This document shows positions 34,101 through 43,000 of a DNA stretch of 64,000 nt, in pieces. The position numbers were made by a program, and so were the translations under genes. Origin of the DNA: Sporomusa sphaeroides DSM 2875 (GTDB lineage: Bacteria; Bacillota; Negativicutes; Sporomusales; Sporomusaceae); assembly GCF_001941975.2 (NCBI RefSeq), contig NZ_CP146991.1, positions 869,501-933,500 of the forward strand, in the 5' to 3' direction. The notes beneath the pieces are model-generated. The model worked only from the letters and a program-made list of their open reading frames with translations, was not told where the DNA came from and searched no databases. Every line of letters starts with the position of its first letter. The first letter of the stretch is position 1.

Positions 34101-36687
34101 AGGACGGGAGATTGCAAAAGATCAGGAACAGTTCGCCGGTTTGATAAGTGGAATCAGTGAACAGGCCGGTTTTTTGACGGCTGAACTAACCAAGGATGTT
34201 GTCGAAGCGGCCTATGCAAAGCTGGATAGAGCGATTCTGCACTCTATGCTGTGCGCCCTGATTCGTTTAGGATTATTTGCCGGGCCGGAAAAGTATTCGG
34301 TTGAGGATATTTTGAAAAATGAAGGCATCCAGCCTAAATACCATTGGCTGGTACGGCGCTGGCTGGCCAAACTGACGGAAAGGGGTTATCTGCTGGAGCC
34401 GGCAGCCGGACATTTTAGCTGCCCCCAGAGGCCGGCCGCCGAAAGCGTAAACCAGTATTGGGAAGAAGCGGAAACAGCCTGGGTTAAGGAGCTTGGCTCA
34501 CCGGGCTTTGCAGCCTATTTGCGCAGTAATGCGGAAAATCTTTTGGAACTGTTGAGCGGGCGGCAGGATCCGGTTGCCCTGCTTTATCCTCAGGGCAGGC
34601 TGGACTATGTGGAAGCGCTGTATTCCGGAAACATCATGGTCAACTACCTGAATCATTGCATCTGCACGCTTTTGGAACGCATTGCCGCAAGCCAGCCGGG
34701 AAAAACGCTGCGTATCCTGGAAGTCGGGGCCGGTACGGGAGCAACTTCGGCCAAAGTGCTGAGCCGTATGGAAGGGATGAATGTGGAATATCTATTTACC
34801 GATGTTACCGCCTCGTTTATTCCCAGAGCAAAAGCACGCTTCGAAAGAATTGCGGGAGTACGGTTTGGTGTCTTTGATGTTGACAAAGATTACCGGGAAC
34901 AGGGGCTGGCACCGAACAGTTTTGATATTGTGCTGGCAGCCGGGGTGTTGGAAAATGCCCGTGATATTCCGTTTACCATGGGCAGTCTGAAAGACCTCAT
35001 TTGTCCGGGCGGCTGGCTTGTATTTACCGAACCGACAGAAGAACACGCCTGGATATTGGCTTCACAGGCATTTATGATGACCCAGCCTGCTGACCGGCTG
35101 CGGTTAGAACACTCTTATCTGAATAAAAACGAATGGCTGCAGGTATTGAAAGAATCCGGGGATGAGCCAATTTTGTCCTTGCCGGCGGCAGAGCATAAAC
35201 TTTCAGCGTTGGGCCTGCATTTGTTTGCCAAACGCATGAAACAGGACCGGGTGCCATTACAGGCGGCGGAATTAGTCGATTATATCGCCCGGCAGTTACC
35301 GGCGCATATGCTTCCTACCCATTTACAGGTTGTTGACGCTTTGCCGCTGACCGGCAACGGTAAAGTGGACAGGCGGGTGCTGGCAAAATGGCGGCCTAAG
35401 CCGATAACAGAAGTAATTGCTGCACAGGCCGGTGAAACAGCTGCGGATGACCTGGAACTAAAATTGTCCCGGCTTTGGTCCGAGGCATTGGGGATTCCCG
35501 CTATCGGCCGGAAACAAAACTTTTACGAACAAGGCGCCGATTCTCTTATTATGGCGCAAGTTGCCGGGAAAATACGTGAAATCCTTGCCGGTGAGAGCCC
35601 CGAAAGTGACATACCCTTTGATGCGTTGCTGCGCCAAATGCTTAATTACCCAACCGTAGCCGAACTGGCGGAATTCATTCAGTCTCAAACCGGGGAAAAA
35701 GCAGAGCATGCCATTTTGGCTTCTCCCGAATTGCCGGATCAGGTGGCGGGCAATGCCGTGCTTACATCCTACGGCGGCGGTGACACCGGTCCCTTAAGAG
35801 TCGTTTTTCATGCTGCTTTAGGCACAATGAATTGCTTCCGTTTGCTTTTAGGCCATTTCGATCGCCAGACCATCGGGCCGGTCCTCGGCATTACGGTTAA
35901 AGATGCTCAAAAATATTGTGCGCTTGCGCCAGACCGGCTTGTCGAAACGGTGGCAGATGATTATGCCGGAGAATTACTGAAAACTGGGCATAAAAAAATG
36001 CAGCTTGTCGGTTATTGTCTGGGAGGTTTATTTGCCGTTGAGGTTGCCAGGCGTTTGCTGGAAAGCGGGATACAGCTGACCGATATGGTTTTGGTTGACA
36101 GCCATCCTGTGCTGTTCGATGTTCAGGACGATTTGGTTATTGAGGCTTTGTTTGTTCCTAATCTGCACATCAGCCTGGCGCAGGCCGGTTTCGGTGAAGC
36201 TACTCAGGATGAGTTTATTCTTGGTTTTAAAAGCATTATCGAGCGCACCGGCAACTATGTTCCGGCCGGGGCGGCGTGCGCCATTGCGGGTGATAATGGG
36301 TTGACGAAAGTGGGCGACATATTCCGAAAAATGGCAAGCTTTAGTAAGCGGGAGCGTTTTACCGCCTATGTCAACGCCATGGCCCGGTTTACCGGCGAAC
36401 AAATGCCGGTTGACATGGCAGAAGGCTTATTTGCGGCCTATCGGCAAAGTTTTCTTGGCAGCTATTTTAAACCCCGGCCCTACATGGGCGATATCCGCTA
36501 TTTGCGGGCCACCGGGTCATCCGGGTTTATGCCGGGTGCCCATGAAATGACACTGGAGTTCTGGCGCGAAATCTGCCTGGGAGACTTAACAGTCACCGAT
36601 ATCGGCGGCAACCATTTTAGTTGTGTTGAGGAAGAGCCATATGCCACTGATCTTGCCCGGCTAATCGCGTTACCGCTGGTAAAGTAA
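31165..36687 (+). CDS. NRPS: docking, Cy, A(Cys), MT, PCP, thioesterase (PchF-like)
   Basis: A 1840-residue terminal synthetase. Residues 1-60 look like a TubC-type docking domain. The cyclization domain follows (about 75-500); its active-site motif reads ELLIADWTS with Glu210 in place of the first Asp and Asp215 kept. A domain: A3 HTSGSTGQPKG near 676, A4 FDLSVYDIFG near 722, A5 LGGATEAAIW near 820; pocket by hand D-L-Y-N-M-S-L-I, a cysteine code. An MT domain is inserted at about 1000-1370 with an intact SAM motif EVGAGTGATSAK near 1185. The PCP has ADSLIM (Ser1460). The thioesterase (about 1530-1840) has VGYCLGG, so Cys1618 replaces the usual Ser, and a GGNHFS histidine motif. Expected last step: thiazoline/thiazolidine formation, N-methylation and release. 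Confidence 0.9.
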   Translation: MLQNSKVNVAANQLLIRLRQSGVSLWAENGKLRYRAPQGALDDNELLALKNHKADILHLLATDAVAVKVTPDPASRFNPFPLSDVQSAYLLGRHEAFGYGGVACHIYLELNYPELDPVRVQKVWNQLILRHDMLRAAIDPSGYQQVREQVPGLTVAYTDVSAWDNVKVADKLAEIREEMGQRIYDTAGWPLFGIGVTKTPVGAVLHFSIELLIADWTSIWLLISEFEALYADPACRLPELTLSFRDYLLAERGVKETMAYSRAKDYWLQRLDELPPAPDLPLARPNSTGKAHFRRRYLQMDTSLWNGFKQQAQKRGVTPTAAVMAAYAAVIERWSRNKKFCLNLTVLNRMPLHPQVNDIVGDFTAVSLLAVDWYAGQSFCERARQMNKQLFADLDHRLFSGVEVLREIARKRGREAALMPLVFTSAIGLLEAAAMNQPQGKVEGQGISQTPQVFIDCQAMDGPFGLRVNWDIREGVFPDGMVDDMFAAFESLLFSLAGTEQAWDAAENVFLPAWQLCEREDSNATQTPLAAGLLHSEILEQAAAAPDRPAVIDGENRVTYEELLLRASAVAARLKELGCRNQDKVAIIMDKSVQQVAAVLGALAAGAVYVPIDTIQPDLRRMAILEKTAVRYVLTCSGTRLNLPEHIAVIKVDKLMPHPENILTAEGDPDTPAYIIHTSGSTGQPKGVVITHRAAVNTIKDINKRFAVSRDDRIIGLAQLGFDLSVYDIFGILAAGGTLVYPSADRQTDPSHWAELMAEHEVTIWNSVPALMQMLVSYLHSAPQINLEKFRLAMLSGDWIPLNLPDMLIKRVPSVQVVSLGGATEAAIWSIYHPYQGLQPNWNSIPYGRPLANQGFRVLDTTLRDCPVWVTGELYITGAGLAEGYYGDEKATREKFFPHPVDGQWLYRTGDTGRYTPGGEIEFLGREDTQVKIKGHRIELGEIEAVLQKHPAVAAAGVVVDGSNQDRALLGVVETAFRSGREIAKDQEQFAGLISGISEQAGFLTAELTKDVVEAAYAKLDRAILHSMLCALIRLGLFAGPEKYSVEDILKNEGIQPKYHWLVRRWLAKLTERGYLLEPAAGHFSCPQRPAAESVNQYWEEAETAWVKELGSPGFAAYLRSNAENLLELLSGRQDPVALLYPQGRLDYVEALYSGNIMVNYLNHCICTLLERIAASQPGKTLRILEVGAGTGATSAKVLSRMEGMNVEYLFTDVTASFIPRAKARFERIAGVRFGVFDVDKDYREQGLAPNSFDIVLAAGVLENARDIPFTMGSLKDLICPGGWLVFTEPTEEHAWILASQAFMMTQPADRLRLEHSYLNKNEWLQVLKESGDEPILSLPAAEHKLSALGLHLFAKRMKQDRVPLQAAELVDYIARQLPAHMLPTHLQVVDALPLTGNGKVDRRVLAKWRPKPITEVIAAQAGETAADDLELKLSRLWSEALGIPAIGRKQNFYEQGADSLIMAQVAGKIREILAGESPESDIPFDALLRQMLNYPTVAELAEFIQSQTGEKAEHAILASPELPDQVAGNAVLTSYGGGDTGPLRVVFHAALGTMNCFRLLLGHFDRQTIGPVLGITVKDAQKYCALAPDRLVETVADDYAGELLKTGHKKMQLVGYCLGGLFAVEVARRLLESGIQLTDMVLVDSHPVLFDVQDDLVIEALFVPNLHISLAQAGFGEATQDEFILGFKSIIERTGNYVPAGAACAIAGDNGLTKVGDIFRKMASFSKRERFTAYVNAMARFTGEQMPVDMAEGLFAAYRQSFLGSYFKPRPYMGDIRYLRATGSSGFMPGAHEMTLEFWREICLGDLTVTDIGGNHFSCVEEEPYATDLARLIALPLVK

Positions 36688-36700
36688 CCCCGACGGATTC

Positions 36701-36742
36701 TTTCCCGCCAGCGCCGGCAAAACGGCCGGCACTGGCGGGAAA
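36701..36742 (+). other. 18-bp intercistronic hairpin
   Basis: TTTCCCGCCAGCGCCGGC (36701-36718) pairs with GCCGGCACTGGCGGGAAA (36725-36742) with one mismatch and a 6-nt loop. No T run follows. It may protect the upstream mRNA or reduce expression of later genes. Its foot touches the ATG at 36743. Confidence 0.7.
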
Positions 36743-37819
36743 ATGAAGTTTATCGGTAAAGGAGTGATTTTTATCAATAACCTTAAGGCGAAACGCTGCG
36801 TAAGATGTCTGGCCGTGGAGGCGCGGAGTAAAGGAACACTAATTGGTGATGACGGCGTATGCAATCACTGCAAAATAAACCCATCCCGCTATAACCGGAT
36901 GTCCTGGGAGGAAAAGGAGCAGAAATTCCTTGAGCTTATCCACGCGGCCAAAGGTAAACACCGCTATGACGGTTTTATTATGATGAGCGGCGGTAAAGAC
37001 AGCACTTATCTGGCTCTAAAACTTAAAAATGAATATAAGCTGAATCTAATGGCCATGTCCGTTGATAACGGCTTTGAATATCCGGACTCCTTTGACAATG
37101 CCCGAAAAGTATGCGACAAACTGGGAATTCCCTATATCATTCTTCAGCCCGATATGCGTCAATTGCGTAAATTCTACCGATATATTATAACGGAAAAACA
37201 TCTCCGGCACGACGATTACAGCCAGATATGCCTGTACTGCGGAAATTATCTGAAACGCCAGGTTGACATTTATGCGGAAAAATTTGATGCGGCCTATATT
37301 TTTTCCGGTTATAACCCTGACCAGGTAACGGAGCTTGGGGAAGCGGCCATTGTGGAAGCCGATCCGGGGCTGGCTCAATATCAGCAAATGATCAAGAGAA
37401 CACTGGATGAAAAAATGCAGGATGCCTATCAGTATACTTTGCAAAAAAATGATCCGGAGCTAGCTGCTTGCTTTGAACTGCCGCGAACGAAAATCCTGTA
37501 CTATTATCAGCATTTTCCGTATGATCCGGTTCATATGCTTGCTACAATCCGGCAAGAGCTTGATTGGGAACCGATAAAACGGTTCAGCAAAAACTATCTC
37601 GTATCCGGCTGCCAGCTGGTTTGCACGTTAGTGCACCTTTGCCAGCAAAAAAATATACCGGATTATATTCAAAAGGAGTTCTCGGCGCAAATAAGAAGGG
37701 GTACCCTTACGAAAGAGCAAGTTGAGAAAGTAATGGCGGAAATAAAGTTTTCGAATGAAGAAATTGACGAAACACTCGCCAAACTGGATCTTACCTGTGC
37801 GCAAATGCTCACGCTTTAA
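36743..37819 (+). CDS. PP-loop ATP pyrophosphatase (thiolation/amidotransferase type)
   Basis: A protein of about 350 residues with a Cys-pair motif CVRC...GVCNHC at about residues 19-47 and a PP-loop SGGKDSTY near 77-84, followed by AMSVDNGFEYPD. This resembles N-acetyl-sugar amidotransferases (WbpG/PseA type) and other adenine-nucleotide alpha-hydrolases that adenylate a carbonyl for sulfur or nitrogen transfer. A later ICLYCGNY adds another Cys pair near 159. In a metallophore operon this suggests thioamide, thioacid or amide formation. The start is uncertain: ATG 36743 has no free ribosome site and touches a hairpin, whereas TAAAGGAGTGA (36757-36767) is a strong site with an ATC codon at 36773. 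Function beyond the superfamily is inference. Confidence 0.75.
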   Translation: MKFIGKGVIFINNLKAKRCVRCLAVEARSKGTLIGDDGVCNHCKINPSRYNRMSWEEKEQKFLELIHAAKGKHRYDGFIMMSGGKDSTYLALKLKNEYKLNLMAMSVDNGFEYPDSFDNARKVCDKLGIPYIILQPDMRQLRKFYRYIITEKHLRHDDYSQICLYCGNYLKRQVDIYAEKFDAAYIFSGYNPDQVTELGEAAIVEADPGLAQYQQMIKRTLDEKMQDAYQYTLQKNDPELAACFELPRTKILYYYQHFPYDPVHMLATIRQELDWEPIKRFSKNYLVSGCQLVCTLVHLCQQKNIPDYIQKEFSAQIRRGTLTKEQVEKVMAEIKFSNEEIDETLAKLDLTCAQMLTL

Positions 37820-37865
37820 TTTTCTATTGGACAGGCAGTGTCATACTTAAGAAAGGGAGAAGGAT

Positions 37866-40052
37866 ATGACAGACGACAAAACCAGGAAGATACAAGAATA
37901 TGCCGGCTCTGTCGCTGAGATTCTGGAATTCAGGGCGCGGCACACTCCGGATAAAAATGCCTATGGCATGCTGGACGCAGTTTTCCGGCTAACGGCAATC
38001 ACTTATGCGGAATTATGGGCAAGAGTAGCGGCTCTCTCCTCCCGGCTGCCGGCGCAAATTGCCGGGGAACGCTGCCTGCTGATGTTTCAGCCGGGAATCG
38101 ATTTTATCGTGGCGCTCCTGGCCTGCAACCATAGCGGGGCAATTCCTGTTCCTGTCAATATGCCGGGGCGGAATAAATCCCTGGTCAAATGGGAGAACAT
38201 CGCCGCCAATTGTCAGGCCTGTTGTATTCTTACTGACAAAGCCGGTCTTGATACTTTCCCGGACATACTGAAGCCTTCCGGGGTATTAGCGGCCCTGCCG
38301 CTTTATGCGGAACAGGCGGGTATTGTTGCCGGCACCAGTCCGGGCTTTAATGAACTTGCGTTTTTGCAGTACACATCCGGTTCTACCGGTGATCCTAAAG
38401 GGGTTATGGTGACTCACGCCTCATTGCTGAATAACCTTAAGCAACTGGCTGACAAGTTTAGGATCAACGAAAATAGTGTTATGGTAAGCTGGCTGCCCTT
38501 TTATCATGATATGGGCTTAATCCTGGGAATTCTCCAGGGGATTTATTCGGGCAACCGAGTCATTTTAATGAATCCGGCCGACTTTATGCAGCAGCCGCTG
38601 AACTGGCTCCGGGCAATTTCCGTCTATCAGGCGACGCATACGGCGGCACCTAATTTCGCCTATGAACTGGCTGCCGCCAAACTGGCCAAATTGCCTCCTG
38701 ACGAGGCGAAAGATATTTCCCTGCAATCACTGACAAGAGCGGTTTGCGGTGCTGAACCGGTTAACTTAAATACCATGCTCAAGTTTAATCAGGCGGCGCG
38801 TCCTTTCGGGTTCCGGGAATATACACTGTCGCCGGGATACGGGCTGGCAGAGGCTTCACTGGTAGTATCAGCCTATCGGCCGGGACAAAGAACCGGCTGG
38901 CTGAAGCTAGCTAGAAATGATTTGCAGAACGGCCTGGTTTCCGTGTTGGACCGGGGTTATCTTGATTACACGCAGCAACAGGCGGATGAAGCTGCAGCCG
39001 GCTCAATTTATTTGGTCGGCAACGGCTTCGTTATTGACGGACACCAAGTGTCGGTCAGAAATCCGGAAAGCGGGGCCGAACTCGGCAACCAGGTCATCGG
39101 TGAAATCTGTTTTGCCGGAGAATCGGTGACCCGGGGTTACTGGAACCGGGTGGAGGAAACCAACGCCACTTTCCCGGTTGATGAAAAGACCGGCCGGTTT
39201 TTTCTCAGAACAGGCGATCTCGGTTTTCTGGATACCAACGGTGAACTGTATATTACCGGCCGGATCAAAGATCTGATTATTATCCGGGGTATGAATTATT
39301 ATCCGCAGGACATTGAACGAACCGCCTTTACCGCCCATCCCGATCTCCGTCCGGATGGCACCGCCGCTTTTTCGGTCGTTCAGGCCGGCGAGGAACAACT
39401 GATATTGATCCAGGAGGTTAACCGGCCGGCAGTCAGAAAGCCGCAATGCGATCAATGGGCGAAAAAAATCAGGGCCGATATACTAAAGGTTCACGGCATT
39501 CTCGCGGAGAGTATAATTTTTATTCCGCCGATGCATGTTCCCCGTACCACCAGCGGCAAAATCCAGCGTAACAAAGCCAAGGCCATGTACTTAAACCGTG
39601 AGTGGGATAAAATCGTGGGCATCTCTTCCCTGGAAAATTCGGAAAGAGCCCCAGGTGCGCAACCTATTACCAGCCGGGAAGAGCTGGCTGACTATATTAC
39701 CGGACTTGTCGCCCGGCAGCTTGCCGTACCGGCAGGCGAAATCGATCGCAGTCTGCCGTTTACGGAACTTGGCCTCAATTCCATGATGACCCTGTCGGTT
39801 CGCAGTTCACTGGAGCAGGCAATGGGTTTCTCCATACCATCCGTTGCGCTGTTTAACTACAATACAGTGCAGCAAATGAGCGACCATCTGTTTTCGCTTA
39901 AGAATGGCAGCGTAAATCAGTCTTGGCCGGTCCGGCAAGCCGGTGTCGGGGATAGCGCTGTTTTTCCGGAAGCAGAATACGACCATTATTCGGAAGAAGA
40001 ACTTTTGTCACTTCTGGCAAAGGAAGTGGGAGGGGAGGATAATGCACACTGA
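37866..40052 (+). CDS. Fatty-acyl-AMP ligase (FAAL) with C-terminal acyl carrier
   Basis: A 728-residue loading protein. The ANL domain has A3-like LQYTSGSTGDPKGVMVTH near residue 171, the FAAL-type WLPFYHDMGLI near 207 and GYGLAEASL near 324. The C-terminal carrier (about 600-695) has LGLNSM with Ser639 for phosphopantetheine. FAALs activate fatty acids as acyl-adenylates and pass them to a carrier without CoA. This makes an acyl chain, not salicylate, the likely starter; no salicylate synthase, salicylate ligase or aryl carrier is in the window. Ribosome site AAAGGGAGAAGG; the stop overlaps the PKS-NRPS start by 11 bp. Confidence 0.88.
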   Translation: MTDDKTRKIQEYAGSVAEILEFRARHTPDKNAYGMLDAVFRLTAITYAELWARVAALSSRLPAQIAGERCLLMFQPGIDFIVALLACNHSGAIPVPVNMPGRNKSLVKWENIAANCQACCILTDKAGLDTFPDILKPSGVLAALPLYAEQAGIVAGTSPGFNELAFLQYTSGSTGDPKGVMVTHASLLNNLKQLADKFRINENSVMVSWLPFYHDMGLILGILQGIYSGNRVILMNPADFMQQPLNWLRAISVYQATHTAAPNFAYELAAAKLAKLPPDEAKDISLQSLTRAVCGAEPVNLNTMLKFNQAARPFGFREYTLSPGYGLAEASLVVSAYRPGQRTGWLKLARNDLQNGLVSVLDRGYLDYTQQQADEAAAGSIYLVGNGFVIDGHQVSVRNPESGAELGNQVIGEICFAGESVTRGYWNRVEETNATFPVDEKTGRFFLRTGDLGFLDTNGELYITGRIKDLIIIRGMNYYPQDIERTAFTAHPDLRPDGTAAFSVVQAGEEQLILIQEVNRPAVRKPQCDQWAKKIRADILKVHGILAESIIFIPPMHVPRTTSGKIQRNKAKAMYLNREWDKIVGISSLENSERAPGAQPITSREELADYITGLVARQLAVPAGEIDRSLPFTELGLNSMMTLSVRSSLEQAMGFSIPSVALFNYNTVQQMSDHLFSLKNGSVNQSWPVRQAGVGDSAVFPEAEYDHYSEEELLSLLAKEVGGEDNAH

Positions 40053-43000
40053 AACAACGGCGCTGGTTAAAAGCGATATTATTAAAAAAGCACTGATTGA
40101 AATAAAACAATTAAAACAAGAGTTGCATTGGCTGCGTGACAGCCAACATGAACCCATTGCCGTCATTGGCATGGCCTGCCGTTTTCCGGGTGGCATCACC
40201 AATCCGGCAGAATTCTGGCAGGCGCTGGTAGAGCAGCGGGATCTGATTGGAAGTGTTCCGGCCGGAAGATGGGAACCGTACCGCAGTAACAACCCGGGCA
40301 GCCCTTACCTAGAGCAAGCCGGTTTCTTACTGGAGGATATTGAAGCCTTTGACCACCGGCTGTTCCGGTTTTCACCGAAAGAAGCGGAACGGACCGATCC
40401 CCAGCAGCGGCTCTTTTTAAAAATATGCTGGGAGGCGTTGGAAAATTCGGGTTATGCCCCGGACAGGCTGAAAGGCTCTAAAACCGGTGTTTATGCCGGG
40501 GTCAGTTTGCCGGACTACCTTTATGCCCTGCACCTTGACCAAAAAAACAATTTGATCCTTGAACCAGACGATATCACCGGTAGCGGTTTTTCGTTTTTGT
40601 CAGGCCGGGCCGCGTATTTTTTCGGTTTCCAGGGACCCGGCATTACGTTGGACACCGCCTGCTCCTCCTCGCTGGTTGCTGTAGATCAGGCCTTGAAGGG
40701 ACTCATGGCCGGTGACTGCGATATGGCGATCGCCGGCGGCGTAAACCTGATGTATTCACCGGCAACCACCGAACTGCTGGCCACGCTCAATATTTTGTCT
40801 CCCGACTGCGTAATCCGCAGCTTTGATGCCAAAGCCAACGGCACGGTACGCGGTGAAGGCGGCGGTGTGGTAATCCTGAAGAAACTGGCTGCCGCTTTGC
40901 GAGACGGTGACCGGATACACGCCATCATCAGAGGCAGCGGTGTAAATCAGGACGGGCCGAGCTCCGGGCTGACCGCTCCTTACGGACCGGCGCAGGAAAA
41001 ACTGATTAACGATGTGTGGCGGCGCTGCCGGCTTGATTGTCATGATATAGGCTATATCGAGGCCCACGGTACCGGCACGGAACTGGGTGATCCGATCGAA
41101 GTGGCAGCTCTGGCTAATGTTCTCAAGGACAGAACGGCACCGGTTTATCTGGGAACCGTGAAAACCAATATCGGTCATCTGGAAGCGGCGGCCGGCATTG
41201 CCGGACTTATCAAGACCATTCTCGCAGTCGAGAATGGCGTTATACCGGGAAACCTTCATTTTGAAACGCCTTCGCCGCATATTGAGTGGGAAGAGGTTCC
41301 GATAAAAGTGCCGGCACGGACGCTCACCTGGGAAACCGGTCCGGACAAACCACGCATTGCCGGTGTCAGTTCCTTTGGTCTCAGCGGCACCAATGCGCAT
41401 GTGGTTGTTGAGCAGTACTGCGGTACAGCTTTGCCCCAAGGAAAAAGCAGCCGCAATTGTGATGCAGACAGGCCGTTTCCTTTCAAATTCAGTTCGGTTA
41501 CCGAACAGGGACTCTGCAGGCAGCTTGAGGCCTTTCTCTCCCATCTGGAAAAGGCACAGCCGCAGGACGAGACCGGCTTGGCGAATTTATCCTACAGCTT
41601 AAATAGCATCAAGGCCGATTTGCCGGTGAGAATGGTCATCTGGGCCCGGTCTGCCGGCGAACTGAAAGAAAATATCAAACAGGCCCTTGCCGGCCGGACC
41701 TCCGCTGCCGTTAGCCGCGGCAGCACGGCGAAAAAAGTCGTCTTTTTGTTCACCGGGCAAGGTTCGCAATATCCGGCAATGTTTGCCGATTTTTACCGGG
41801 AAAATCGCATCTTCCGTTCCTGCCTGGACGAGTGCAATACCTATTATCAGGCAATTACCGGCCAAGATCTGAGAAAAATTATTTTTTCCGGCGGCAGTTG
41901 CCTGCACGAAACGCGGTATACGCAGCCGGCACTGTTTGCCGTTGAGTATGCCCTGGCGCGGTTGTGGCAGGAATACGGCGTGGAACCGGTATTAATGGCC
42001 GGACACAGTGTCGGTGAATATACGGCGGCATGCCTGGCCGGTGTGTTTACTCTTGCTGATGCCGTTAAGCTGATTACGGCCAGGGGTGAACTCATGTATT
42101 CCCTGCCAAGATGCGGCCGGATGGCAGCGGTACTGGCCGGCAGGGAGACGGTAAGCAGCCTGCTGGCAGAAAAACAATGCGTTACCATTGCTGCGACCAA
42201 CACTCCCGGACAAACAGTCATTTCCGGGGATGAACGGGAAGTGAACGAGGTCTGCGATGCATTGGCAGGACAAGGCATCAAGACAGTTCCCTTACAGGTG
42301 TCGCACGCTTTTCATTCCCCGCTCATGGCACCCATGCTTGCCCGTTTCGAGGCTGTTGCGCAGGAGGTGAAATATTCTGCCCCGGTGAAAAAGCTGCTTT
42401 CCAATGTGACCGGCGGTCCGGCCGGTGAGGAAATAGGTTCCTGGCAATACTGGAGTCGGCACATTCCGGCGGAAGTCAGATTTTATGACAGCATCCGGTC
42501 GATTGAAAATCCCGGGGAATATGTTTTTCTGGAAATAGGCCCTGCCCCTGTGCTGACGGCTATGGTGGAATGCATTTGCGGCGACGGGGCGGATTGTATC
42601 GTTACCAATTATCCGGACATGCGGACCGGGGAGCAGTTGGCAAGAAGCCTTTTTTACCTCTATAACCGCGGCGCCGGCATTAATTGGCAGCAATACTATG
42701 CGGATTCCGGCTGCAAAAAAGTCGCCGTACCGAACTACCGGTTTACTGAAAAACATTTTGGGCTTGTGCCCATAAACAATGAACCAGGTTGCTTTGATAG
42801 CCCTGACCGCCCGGCTTCAGCCGGCGGGACAGCTTTGCCCGGCAGTTATCGGGCCGGGCAACCGTTTGCCCAGCCGGCTGAAGTAAAGCACTATGTCCGC
42901 CAGGCTTTGATCCGGGAACTGAAAATCGCGGCAGAAGAACTGGATGACAACCAAAACCTGCTCTTATACGGTCTGAACTCCATTGTCGCCACCAGACTGG

